From the NCBI GenBank assembly GCA_030068075.1, contig JAINVK010000882.1:372001-436000 (forward strand): 64,000 bases of DNA, in the 5' to 3' direction. The translations under genes and the position numbers were made by a program. Of the stretch, positions 1 through 10,649 are shown piece by piece (the first letter of the stretch is position 1; the number at the start of each line of letters is the position of its first letter). The DNA is from Paguma larvata. Lineage: Eukaryota > Chordata > Mammalia > Carnivora > Viverridae. The notes beneath the pieces are model-generated. The model was given only the letters and a program-made list of their open reading frames with translations, had not been told where the DNA came from and did not search any database.

Positions 1-3000
1 CGGCCCTGGGGCCACAGCAGCCGCACGCAGTCCTCTGGACACCTGCCGCCCCGCCTGTCTCAGGGCCCGGGCACTGGCTGCGGCGTGCCCCTCGCCCCCA
101 TCTGCTGAGGGTCAGAGGCCACCCGAGGCCCTCCTCCACGGCCCTGTGCCGACCCGGTCGTCCTGCTTACGTCCCCAGGAGTACCCTCACTCTGCCTGCA
201 TTTCCGTTCGTGCCCCTTCCTCTGGAGCGAGGCTCCACTGGGACCTTCCCAGTGCTGCCCACGGTTTCTCCGCACCTGCCAGCGCCGCGCGGAACTCAGG
301 ACAAGTCCCAGCGTGCCGTCAGTGCGGGGCAGACGACAGGTCCTACTGGCACAGGGAGCAGAGGGGGACGGACAGGCCGAGGGCAGTGTCGCGTGCTGTG
401 CACAGGGGCAGGCCACCTGCCCTGGCTCCTCAGGACTCCCGCCACCAGGCGCAACTGCAGAGCGCCCCCCGACACAGCACGCCGCTCGGCCGGCTCGAAG
501 CTGGGCCGGCCGTCGTCGCGGAGGTGCCGACGCCTCCCCAGGCCTTTGTCTGCCTTGGAAAGGAAGCCGCTGCGCTAGGCGGGAAGGCCTGTGAGAGAAG
601 CAGATGAGGGGGAATTTCGGTTACAGAGACACCAGCAGTGACTGCGCAGGCAGATGGAGCATTCACAGCAACACAAAGGACACATCTATTTTATCAAATA
701 AAATGCAAAGTGTCTCAAAGGTTTGGCTTCAGGGTGTTGGCCTCATTCAACTTGTGCCCTCCCCTCCTCCTGCCCTTCCCACCTGTCTGGATCCCAGCAC
801 ACAAAGGAAAGAAACACTCTAAACCGAATGCAAACTGCCTGCTCGGGGGACAATGTCAGGCACCCCCCAACCAAACGCAGGGGTAAAGGGCGCCAGCTGG
901 GAGGCGCGCGGGAGGGGCCCGCAAGCCGCGCTCTGCTCTGCTCACAAGCCTGCCTGCCTTCAGGACCACGGGCCTAAAAACACTTGAGAAATAATCAGGC
1001 TTCTCTGTGAGAGCAAACTAAAATTTATTTCAAGTTTACTTGTCAAGGGACCATATTCCTTAACCTACAGGATTAAACCTTTTACCAGTACTCGTCAAGT
1101 CCTAATGAAAACGTCCACAGAAGTCTGATTTATAGTCCGGCCTCAGTTAGTTCTAGAGAATGATTCCAGTACCGAGTAATTAACCTCCAGGGTTGAAGAG
1201 GGAGCGAGGGGAGGGCTGTCTGGAAGGCGCGGAGCTGCTCGGAGGCTTCTCCACAATGGGGGACCTGGGGGCGGGGGTGCACCTGTCCAGCCACCGCAGG
1301 ACACCCTTCCCCTGGTGCAGGCCCCGTCCCAGGTGAGCAAGGTCTTTTCAGACACGCTCCAAGTTCAAGGGCAAGTTTGATCTAGAGGCCTGGGTAGCAA
1401 CTGAGCCCACGTACTGACCAGCAGAGGCCAGCGCGAGTTGGCCAGAAGTCCCTGGCGGTGGCCGGAGAGTCGGCCCCTCTGGGAGTGGAGGTGGGGCGGG
1501 CTGTCCACGCCCTGGCCCCCCAGTGCGGTGGAGTTCAACTAGTCCCGCACATAGTCTGGGGTAGGCGGTCCAGGGCGCTTGAGGGGACACAGCCGTCCCC
1601 ACGATGAGCGTGTCCCCTGGAGAACCGCTGAAGCCTCGCAACACCGCCTCGGGAGGAAAGAAAAGCCGAGTCCCCTGGCTTGTCTTCCGGGCCGCACTGG
1701 TGACCTGGGTTCTGGCACCGGCACTGCTGACCTTGGCGGTGTCCCAGTGGCGCTCCTCTGGCTGTGGTCATCGCAGAGCCTGGGCCTCCCCGGCGTGTCT
1801 CCCTTGGGCTAAAACCACAGCGACCCAGGCAAGGGGCACGTACTGGGCCAATGTCTCCACTGCCTGCCTCCAAACCTCTGTCCGCCCTCTCTGGGGTTCA
1901 GGGGTCGAGCTCACGGCGCCTCCTGGGGCTCCCCGCCTCGCACACCCTGCACCCCGCTCCGTCACTCCCCCCCCCATGAATGTGGCCCGTGGGGAATGCC
2001 AGCAGTCCTGGCTCATCTCCAGGAGCCTTCGGCCCAGCTGGGTGGGCGAAGAGACCAGACGGGGGGTGTGGAAGGAGCTGGAGGGGCGCGAGCTGGAGGG
2101 GCGCGAGCCGGAGCGTGGACGTCGGGGTGGCCAGAGTGAGTGCCCTTCACCACCGCCACACAGTGAGCCCTGAGCCATCCAGCCTGGCGCTCAGCTGTGT
2201 CACCCAAAGTGAAGGAGCTGGCTCCCTCCACCTCGGGGCACCCACCACCATGGCCACGGGACGGGAGGAGGAGGTGTGTCCCGGAAGTGACTGCCGGCCA
2301 CGCCAGGACCCACGACAGAAAACCGGCCCAGCCTCCCCCACACGGGAGTGAGAGACCAGTAAGAAGGGACGCTGAGGCCACGGTGACCCTTGACCGGGGC
2401 ACTCCTCCAGCTGACCACAGTCTCCACAGAGACACCTCAGAGACAGCGCAGCGGCGGTGTGCTGCCGGGGGCCACAGGAGTCTCCTGTCCACCGTAGAAG
2501 GAGGTGGCATCACGAGCCGCTGACACACAGCTCGGGGCTAAATGATTTTCAGGAACACAGCAGGGTTTTGTTTTACGAAAGACAGAAGTGACAGGCTAAG
2601 CCAGATCCACACGAACACTGAGCAACACTTGGCTACGCCCAACAGTAGACCTTTTGTTTGCTAAGCCACCTTGTTACAAGGAAAAACATTTATTTTCGAA
2701 ATCTCGAAGTTCAATCTAAATCCTTCAGGAAAGCAAAAGTACCCCTCAGCTCTGAGCAGAGGGGGCTTGCAGAGCCGGGGAGGAGCCTCGCCCTCTCAAG
2801 ACCACCCCTCGGGCTTTCTGGAAGGGCCCCCTCCCCAGGAGGCGATGGTGGAGGGAGCAGAGCCACTTTCTAGAAGCCAGGACAGTGCTGAGGCTGGCGG
2901 TGGGGGAACGGTGGATGGGGACACCAGCTGGATGCTCTCCGTTTCAAGAGGGGTGGGGAGAGGCACCCGGGGGGACCCAGTGCAAGGTCTGTGTGCCCCG

Positions 3001-3218
3001 GGGACTGGACGGCCCAATTCGCAGGTGACTGATGGCACCAAAGGGGTGACAACGGGAGTGAAGCCTGTGTTCACACATGGGGGGCAAAGGGGACCTGCTC
3101 CCCTGGGGGTGGCCGTGTCTTCCTGGTGGTTCCACTGGGAGTGGGCCGGGACTAGGCACAAAAAGAGCCCTGTGGTCGGTCATGAAGGAAGCAAAGGCCC
3201 AAGAGTCAGCGGACCCCA

Positions 3219-3412
3219 GGGGCGCCGGGGCGGCTCCGAGCAGTGAGTGTCATGACGTTGAGCTGGAGCCCCGCGGCGGGCTCTGTGCTGTCAGCTCAGA
3301 GGCTGGAGCCTGCTGCGGATTCTGGGTCTCCCTCTCTCTGCCCCTCCCACCTCATGCTCTGTTCCTCTCTCATTCTCAAAAATAAACAAACATAAAAAAA
3401 TTAAAAAAAAAA
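3219..3412 (+). mobile_element. Carnivore tRNA-derived SINE, diverged copy
   Basis: The copy has the SINE head (GGGGCGCC...GGCTC), an internal deletion before the CATGA box, the middle GGGCTCTGTGCTGTCAGCTC, a CT-rich segment and an A-rich tail with AATAAACAAACAT. The flanks carry a likely 14-bp target-site duplication, AGTCAGCGGACCCC (3204-3217) and AGTTAGTGGACTCC (3413-3426). The two repeats differ by three C/T changes, so this is an old insertion. Confidence 0.85.
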
Positions 3413-3980
3413 AGTTAGTGGACTCCTTTCCTGGGGAATTCTTGTGTGCGGGACACCCACGGGGGGCATCTGTATGCCACATCTCCTAGCACTCTTGGCC
3501 ACAGGCCCTTCCCCGCAGGCGTGTCGGAGGGCTGGCGTCCCTGAGCACAGTGACCCACCGGCCACGGGGCTTGTGCCCACAGGATGCTGGACCTCACGCC
3601 GTTTCTGACCCAGCAAGCCTGGGATGGGGCCGACAGCGTGTCTCTAACAAGTCCCCAGGTGACCCCTCTGTGGGGGACCCCAAGTGGGACACTCCCCAGT
3701 GCCTCGGCCTCGGCCTCCAGCAGCGGTCTGGCTCCCGGGACGCTCCGCCCAGGTGCCCCGCAGCTGTCCCCACCGTCTCCCGGGCCACAGCTGCTCTTCA
3801 CTTTCAGCCATACCTCCCTTCCGTCTCGGGGCTTCCTCCTGCCCGACGTGGGCAACGGACATCCAATCCTTGGAAGATAGCCTTATTCAGCTCGGGGTTG
3901 GGTTAGTCACACCGGCAGGTACGGGTTTTGCCACTTGCACCTCCAGAAGAAACCTTTCTTCCAAGTTCCAGGGACAATTT

Positions 3981-4197
3981 TTTTTTTTTAATTTTTTAAT
4001 GTTTATTTATTTTTGACAGAGAGACAGAGCGCAAGCAGAGGAGGGGCAGAGAAAGAGGGAGACACAGAATCCGAAGCAGGCTCCAGGCCCTGAGCTGTCA
4101 GCACAGAGCCGGACGTGGGGCCCGAACCCACGAATCGCGGGAGCATGACCTGAGCCGAAGTCGGCGCTCAACCGACTGAGCCACCCAGGCGCCCCCC
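3981..4197 (-). mobile_element. Carnivore tRNA-derived SINE, near full length
   Basis: On the plus strand this reads as the reverse complement of the SINE: a T-rich tail, GTTTATTTATTTTTGACAG, a GA-rich segment, TGTCAGCACAGAGCC, then GACTGAGCCACCCAGGCGCC. It is flanked by a near-perfect duplication, CCAGGGACAATTT at about 3968-3980 and CCAGGGACAATTTT at 4197-4210. This shows a target-primed insertion into QSOX2 intron 1, in the same orientation as the gene. Confidence 0.92.
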
Positions 4198-5399
4198 CAG
4201 GGACAATTTTCAAGGCTCCTTATATGCTGGTTCAACTACAGAAAAGTTGGCAACATTGAATCTGGCTTACCATATTACTATTTCAGATAAGGAGAAAATC
4301 AAAACAGGCACAAGACGGGTGACAAACGTGTTGCCACGGCCACCTGAATTTTAACGGACACATCTGTGTTTCTGCCACTGAATGGCAAATGACAACCGAC
4401 AAGTTCTCTGTAGTCTTAACGTTTGTTTGTTCTCAAAACCAGGAAGGAGTTGTCTGTCCAGCTCTTGGTCTCTGACCTCCGTTCTGGCCAGAGTGCCAAC
4501 ACGTGGGACTTCAGAAAACATGACATCAAAGAACGGACCTTTCAGGATCAAAAGGCCCCAACGCCCTGAAGTAAGATGAGACCGCATCTTAAAGATAAGC
4601 TTTTACAGTGCTAGAGAAACACCCTTCTTGGGCTTTTAAGGAGTCTGGGAACCTGTTTGGTTATGAGAAAATCACAACCGAGTCGGATAGGAGACTGGAA
4701 AACAAAAGTGCAGGAAGCACGTGTAGCAATTTGTTGTCCTCTGGCCCACGAACTGGGTACTTAGAGGCTAGCTGAGCACCGCAGGAGTCCCGCAGAACCT
4801 CACTCTGCTGAGCACGGCGCGGACTTCGGAGCAATCACCTTCCATTGGAAAGCCCCGGGAAGGGAGCTGCAGACCCGCCCGGCCCCCAGCTCTGCCACCC
4901 GGGCAGGCGAGTAAAGAGGGGCTGATTGGCAGTTGGCAGCGAGATTCAAGCGCGGACAACACAACGTGCGGTTTGGTGGACGTCAGGTCAACCACAGGCT
5001 GCGCCTCTACGAACAGGGCGCCTCCCGATGACAGGCTCTGAAGGTCCTGCTTTGCCCCCCAAAGAGGTCTGCGGAGCCTCTGGACGTCTGTCCAAATTGC
5101 TGGCTCGCTCTGAGCATCCGCCATATGGTCAGCTACTCAGACTAGAAGAGGGTGACGGAGGAGGACTTCAAGGGAAGGGGGCTCGGCAAAGGAACGGGGA
5201 TTCGAGGCACGGAACGGGGTTGTGCGTCAGAAAACAGCGAGGAGAAAGGCTGGGGGTGGGGGGGCGGGCACCGACGCTCTTCCCCCACACCCTGGGAGGG
5301 CTCCCCGGTCCGCAGCTGCGGAGTGCGCGCCGGAAGAGGGCTTCTTGTGGTTGTGACTCGAGGCCGCCAGCTTGCCGGGCTGTCCCGGGGGCTGGCTGC

Positions 5400-5930
5400 C
5401 GGGCCCGGGGAGAGGGGCGTCGGGGTCCCGCGCGGGCGCGCCTCACCTCGCACGTCCCCGGCCAGGGCCCGCCAGGTGGGCGCGTAGCCGATGCAGTGGC
5501 CGCACCACGAGGAGTAGAACTGCACGAGCCACGCGGCCGAGCTGTTGGCCGTGGCCCCACGCACGCTGCCGCTGTCCAGCACCCACACGGCGTCCTCGCC
5601 CGCGCGGTACAGCCGCGCCGCGCCGCCCGCCCCCGGGCCCGCCGCCGCCGCCGCCAGCAGCACGAGCAGCGGGGGCAGCCGCCGGGCTCGGGCCGCCGTC
5701 GTCGCCGGGGCTCCCGGGCTGCGCGCCGCTGTCGCCGCCGCCGCCGCCGCCACCGGTTCCACCGCCGCCCCGGCCGCCGCCATATTGGGAGTGCCGCGGC
5801 GCGCCTGACCTTTCACCCTGGCAACCGGCGTCACGTGCGCCGCGCGCGCGCCCGGCCCCGCCCCCGAGCGCCCGGCCCCGCCTCCCAGGCGCCCTCCAGG
5901 CCCCGCCCCCGAGGGCCTGGCCCCGCCCCT
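5400..5930 (-). promoter_or_regulatory. QSOX2: QSOX2 CpG-island promoter
   Basis: This dense CpG stretch surrounds QSOX2 exon 1 and has no TATA box. Upstream of the ATG are four GC boxes on the minus strand, spaced about 20-24 bp (near 5857, 5877, 5901 and 5921). A CACGTG E-box lies at 5832-5837. The start codon sits in AATATGGCGGC, which resembles the YY1-type start-region element. Transcription probably starts between about 5790 and 5850. The exact start is inferred. Confidence 0.8.
5447..5783 (-). CDS. QSOX2: QSOX2 exon 1: signal peptide and thioredoxin CGHC motif
   Basis: QSOX2 is an FAD-linked quiescin sulfhydryl oxidase that makes disulfides in secretory-pathway proteins and passes electrons to oxygen. 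This exon gives residues 1-112 plus one base. Residues 36-50 are a hydrophobic signal segment ([15 protein letters not shown]). Residues 57-71 contain [15 protein letters not shown], typical of QSOX N-termini. An N-glycosylation sequon is at N80. The thioredoxin active site is W93-C94-G95-H96-C97. The start ATG is 5783-5781, followed by MAAAGAAV as in the recalled human protein. The coding part ends at a donor CGAG|GTGAGG, phase 1. An Ala-rich stretch at about residues 12-20 comes from a GCC repeat and looks longer than in human. The frame is open upstream of the ATG, but that region is GC-box promoter. QSOX1 is less likely, given the wording of the CGHC region and the neighbouring genes. Confidence 0.93.
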
Positions 5931-5934
5931 CCCC

Positions 5935-6080
5935 AGGGTCGCCAGATTTAGCAAAAGAAAATGTGCCCTATCTAAGATGCAAATTTAACAGGACGTTCTT
6001 AGACTTACAAACGATTGGCTGCTTGTCGGAAATTCACATTTAACTGGGGGCCCTGTGCTTTATCTGGAACCCCCTCCTGA
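5935..6080. repeat. Old interspersed repeat with inverted arms
   Basis: The left arm contains GCCAGATTTAGCAAAAG. The right arm, read as its reverse complement, begins TTCCAGATAAAGCACAGGG. The two arms are imperfect inverted copies around a short centre. This layout matches a common ancient mammalian repeat whose ends read GCCAGATTTAGCAAATA. I do not assign a family name. Confidence 0.55.
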
Positions 6081-7244
6081 GGCTTCACGGTGTCTGCTTC
6101 CCTGACCTTGACCTTTTAATATGAGATATTGTCTCTTGGAAACGTAGCAAGACATCCACACAAACTCAGATGTGTTATGGTGCCCAAGTTAAGGACTTTC
6201 CAGGTGACCTTTGCAGCCCTAGGAAGTAAAGCTTCCTGTGACCTTTTGCTTAATTCAACAGGAGACCTGGTTTTTAAATTGCTATTTCTGATTGTTATGC
6301 ATATCAACATTTTCTCTGAACTGTGTGACCAAAACAAAAAAGAAAGGAAGTGGGTCGCAGAGCGGATGTGAGTCAGCAAGTCATTGGCCTGGAAGTTCAG
6401 ATTCTTGTTTCAGGCCACCTGGCTCCTCGCAGCGCAGGCAGAGGAACTTCGTGTGCAAAGGCCCTGCGGTAGAAGGGGCATGCATGTTGGAAGAACAGCA
6501 AGGGGGCCAAGCGAGGCTGGAGCAGAGTTAGCCGGGAAGAGAGGGAACCAGGGAAGCAGCCAAGGACAAGACAGGGAGGGGCCTCACTAGGCAGGCGGCA
6601 TCTGATGGTGGCCATCAGAGGATTCTGAGTAGAGACGTGGTCTGCCCTTCCGGCTGCCGTGTATTAGGGACAGGAGGGGAAGCAGGAGACCAGTCACAGG
6701 CCATCACAGCCTTCCAAGAGACGGTGGGACTCAGGTGAGGGTTGGGCGGCGGAGCTAGTGACGGTGTCAGACTTAGGGTGTAGTTTGAAGGTAGGACACG
6801 TGGTGGGCCAAAGCCAGAGTATAGACAGAGGGTCGTGTCTTCCTGCGGGGATTTGTCCAGAGCGGCTGCAAGCAGGAAGCTGCTCTTGACTGAGGTGAGG
6901 GTGAGAGCAGAAATCCGAGCTGTTTTGGATCTGTTGACCTTTTGACATCTGAGGGAGGTGCCGGCCACCAGTCGGCTGTGGGCTGGGGCTCAGAGGGCAG
7001 GTCAGGCTGGTTGTGGTCACCACAGGAGGCCACAAGGACAGAAGAGGACTGGCCACGCCCTGAGCCCTGGGCTGAAGCAAATGGGGTGGGGGCAGAGGGC
7101 AGAGGAGAAGCCTTGAGCTGGGGGGAGGGGGACAGGAGAGTGCAGAGACTGGAGGTGAAGGACAGATGTGGGGAGGAAAGAATGACAGACGCCTGGGGCG
7201 GCGTGGCTCCCTAGTGACTGGACAGAAGGTGTTCTGAGTGACAC

Positions 7245-7264
7245 GGGGGGGGGGGGGGGGGGGG
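7245..7264 (+). repeat. Homopolymer of 20 G
   Basis: This is an uninterrupted G run within a purine-rich strand. It could form a quadruplex and is prone to length error in assemblies. Confidence 0.95.
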
Positions 7265-7861
7265 AGCGGGTGTGACTGGAAGGGTTTACACAAAGGGTGG
7301 AGGAGGGAAAGGGCGGCTCAGCGGCTCCTGGGGTGGGAGTGTCTTCGGGAAGGGAGGGGGCATCCAAGCAGGAGGGAGAGGCCGGCCAGGGAACAGGTGG
7401 GGGAGAGCCAGGGTCCACTTCCTGGAGTGCAGGAGGAAGGAGGAAGGTGACCCCCGCGCGTGGGCGCCCAGGGACACGAGGCTGGAAGGGGTCCCTGCAC
7501 CCTACCTCTGACCAGCTCAGCCTCTCTCTGCCTCTCCTAAGGGAGCCCCCGCATGCAGCCTGTGCTTCCTGGGGCCCCTCCTGCTCGACCGGGTGCCCCT
7601 GGGATCCCCTGCTGCCCTCGGGGCGGAGCCCATCTCGGGCTCACCGGTCTCTGGCTGCCCCCCACCCTGCTCCACCTGTGACCAGGTAGACTGTCGGCCT
7701 CAGCCTGGGGGCACGGCCCTGAAGTCGCATGGTCACCGTCGAGCAAGCAGAACAGTGTCTGGTCATCGAGCCGGCAAAGACCACGGGGGGCAGCCTGTCG
7801 GGTGGGGTCCGAGTGCTCACACCCACAGCACCCTTCCAGGAGGAGTTTAACCCTGAACGCT

Positions 7862-8245
7862 GTCCCAGCTAGCTCCGGCTGCGTAACAAAACCCCACGGC
7901 ACAGGCGTTTATTAACCGACAGGCCTTTGTTTCTCACGGCTTAGGAGGCTAGAAACTCCAGATCAGGGCCAGCTGGGCCAGCGTCCGGGGCCACCGCCTG
8001 GCCTGCAGACAGCTGGCCGCCCTCTCGCAGTGTCCTCACGCAGCCTTTCCTCTGTGTGTGCTCGTGGACAGAGAGAGAGAGAGAGAGAGAGCTCTGGGGT
8101 CTCTTCTCATAAGGGCACTAGGGGGCCCCACTCTCGTGACCTCAGCAGACCCTAATCCCCTCCCAAAGGTACTTCCCAGCACTGTGACATCGGGGGTCGA
8201 ATTTCCATGAATGCATTCTGGGAGACACCGTTCAGTCCACAGCAA
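7862..8245. repeat. Ancient interspersed repeat, family not assigned
   Basis: The order of blocks matches a widespread old mammalian repeat: GGCTGCGTAACAAAACCCCA, then GTTTATT, TTTCTCACGG, GAGGCTAGAAACTCC, TGTCCTCACGCAGCC, TCATAAGGGCACTAG, TGACCTCAGCAG, and finally ACACCGTTCAGTCCA. An (AG)n tract interrupts it at 8069-8091. The family name is left open. Confidence 0.6.
8069..8091 (+). repeat. (AG)n microsatellite
   Basis: About eleven AG units sit inside the older repeat at 7862-8245. Confidence 0.9.
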
Positions 8246-10649
8246 GCACCCAAAGCCTCCTGGAGGGACTGTGCCCCTCCCCTCCCAGGAGGTGCAGGGC
8301 AAGTCTCTCGTCCCGCCGTGGGAAGGCAGGTGGAAGCAGGGCGTCCCTCCCCAGCACCAGCCCCACCCCACGGGAAGCAAGGAAGGCTGGTACCACGGAC
8401 ACCGTGAGCCCACTCGGGGGGTGCAGGCGCGTGGCTGGGTGCCACTTTGCCCCAATACCTGCTCCGCAGCACGGGGCCACCCATGGTACCAGGTTTTGCT
8501 CGGCACCCCAAACACAACACGGGGTCGTTTCTCAAACCCAGAGTGCCGCTGGCCCCACGGCCCATGTTGATTTAATAAAAAGTTCTCACACTGGTTGTGA
8601 AATGCAGCCAAATTCAGGAACATCGAAACAGCGTGTGGGGGAGGGGGCCGCACCTTAGAATCTGAGAGACGAGGCAACGCTAGCAGCTTCCATCCTTCCA
8701 CTGAGCTCCCCGGGGAACCCCCCCGCCGAACGCCCTGGATCTGCTCCTCCACCTGGCGGGAGGCACCTGCGTGTCAGGGGCGCTCAGCCCGGGGTGGTGG
8801 TGAGAGGAACCACGAGCGAACGTGCTACTAAGGAAGAAAACCACGTCGTTTTCAGAAGCCTCCGGTTGAAAGACGCATTCTGATTCCCCGGCGATTCGGG
8901 TGTGGGAGGGTCTGCATCTGGGGGCTGAGGAAGCGAGGCATTTGTGTTCCTGTTTACAGACGGGGAAACTGAGGCTCAGAGGGCCACGGACGATAGCTAA
9001 GGGCACATGGCGTCTCAAAGCTGAGTGCCCCTGACGCTCAGGAGGCCCCGGGCAAAGGTGGAACCCCCTCCCTGCTCCGAGTGCTGCAGCCATGCTGGCT
9101 CATGTGGCCGCTGGAGGGGCCCGAGCCCCGGAGGGCAGGGCCGCTGTGACTTTTCTGCCCCCTACACCTGGTTCCGAACTCCCACCGCAGCCCCGACTCC
9201 AGAGCGGGCCCGTCCTCCGAGGACCTGCCTCCAGCTGGCGTTGGGTGTTCGAGCGCGGCTGCTTAGGAGCAACGCCCGTTCTCCGGGAGACCTACCGGGA
9301 GGACTATTCCAGAGCACTGCGGCGGGCCAGGGACAGGGCCTGGTGGGGACAATCCTCTGTGTGTGTCCTCACAGTGACACCGTGCGGAAGGCAGAGATGG
9401 TGGACACGGAGGCAGGGACGGGGTCCCTGCCACGCCCCCAGTAGGAGGTGGAGAGCAGGACTTAGGAAGGGCTCCGAGCATCATCGAACACCCCGGCTGT
9501 GTCATGTTGCGGTCTGGACGGACACGGCGGCCGGACAGAAAAGGCCTCTACAGGGGGCAGCCACGGGAGCCCCGGGAGGGCCGGGGTGCACGTGTGTGTG
9601 CGTGTGTACACACGCGATCCTGCCTCGTGCCCTAAGCCTGTAGTCATGTTTCGCAAACACTGCCGTCTGTTCCCAGCTGTGCTCACGGGGATGAGGAAGG
9701 GTCTTTGCTAGAGGCAAAGGCACACCGTTGGGGGGGCCAATGTAGAGAAGCGGCTTGGCGTTTGATGCCCGGCATAGCGTGGGCGGGTAGGACAAAGGGC
9801 CACAGGCACAGATGTGGGCCTCGCAGACATTCTTCGGGGGCCCAGACGCCGCCTGGGGGGCCAGCATGGACAGGACCGGTCTGACCCACTGAACTGGCTT
9901 TGTTTGGACAGCCAGTGTCCCCTCACTGCCGGAGAACTGGCCCGGCGGTGGGGACCCAGCCTGCTCACTTACCCTCCCACCCCACCCCGACCCCGGGAGC
10001 CAGGTGCCCCCAGGCACAGGAAGGCGCCATCCAAACAGGTGCACGCGGCAGTCACTTCTCCAAGCCTGCCCTCGCGGCCCCCGCTGTATTTTATAGGGGC
10101 GGCTGTTGCGGCTGCGCCCGGTCAGGAATCAAAAGGCTCCCTGAAGCCGGTCTGGTGATGTGGCATCTGAAATGCCAAAGGCGCATTCATGGGTAGTTTA
10201 TGCGGGAGGGCACACTAAGGGGGGCGGAGCTGAAAGAGACAGATTGCTGCCAAATTAGACATGGGCTTTACCTGAGAAATAGCCATTTTCTCTGCAGGAT
10301 AATGACTTTTCTGGAGGCTGGGAGCAAGATTTATCAGCCCAAGAGGTTAGCAGGGATTGGAGCCACGGCGAGTGCAGCGAGGCCCGGGCAGTCTCGCTGT
10401 GGAAGTTTTGCCCGGTCGTTAGACGGACCGAGGGAGCCCGCCCTCCACGCCGGCCGTGTTAGCTGAGACCGCAGACTTCTGACACCACCGACCTGAAACG
10501 TGGAAGCTGTTTTGCAGCGTGGCCTCCCTCGGACCCGCCGTCGTGGGCGGCCCCCAGACAGGTCATTTGGGAGGCCCTCAGCCCCGCCAGGGGCACAGCC
10601 ACCCCACGGCCACCAGAAAGGGGGCGATGCAGTTGGAGGCACAGCTGCA

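Larger units (their letters stand above)
1..5446 (-). other. QSOX2: QSOX2 intron 1, 5' part
   Basis: This is the sequence downstream of the QSOX2 exon 1 donor on the minus strand. Exon 2 of QSOX2 should encode the rest of the thioredoxin domain, and no such sequence appears before the left edge. I see no supported exon here. The stretch holds two carnivore SINEs (3219-3412 and 3981-4197). It also has moderately AT-rich patches around 1000-1190, 2530-2740 and 4200-4750 that could be old repeats or conserved elements. A short tandem unit resembling GCTGGAGGGGCGCGAG occurs about three times near 2078-2112. Many open frames on both strands are by-products of high GC. Confidence 0.75.
6081..10649. 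other. Intergenic: QSOX2 promoter to CCDC187 3' end
   Basis: I find no gene in this stretch. It holds a low-GC patch with repeated TGACCTT half-sites (6083-6340), old repeat-like sequence (about 6370-6700, and 7862-8245), a 20-G run, an AG repeat, a CA/TG-rich patch near 9588-9612, and another low-GC patch at 10085-10345. Open frames of 60-240 codons occur on both strands but show no family resemblance and no splice structure. Confidence 0.6.

Noticed and set aside
4926..5951. Plus-strand frame of 341 codons over the QSOX2 CpG island
   Set aside because: It is antisense to QSOX2 exon 1. Its Arg/Pro-rich content comes from the complement of GCC and GC-box sequence.
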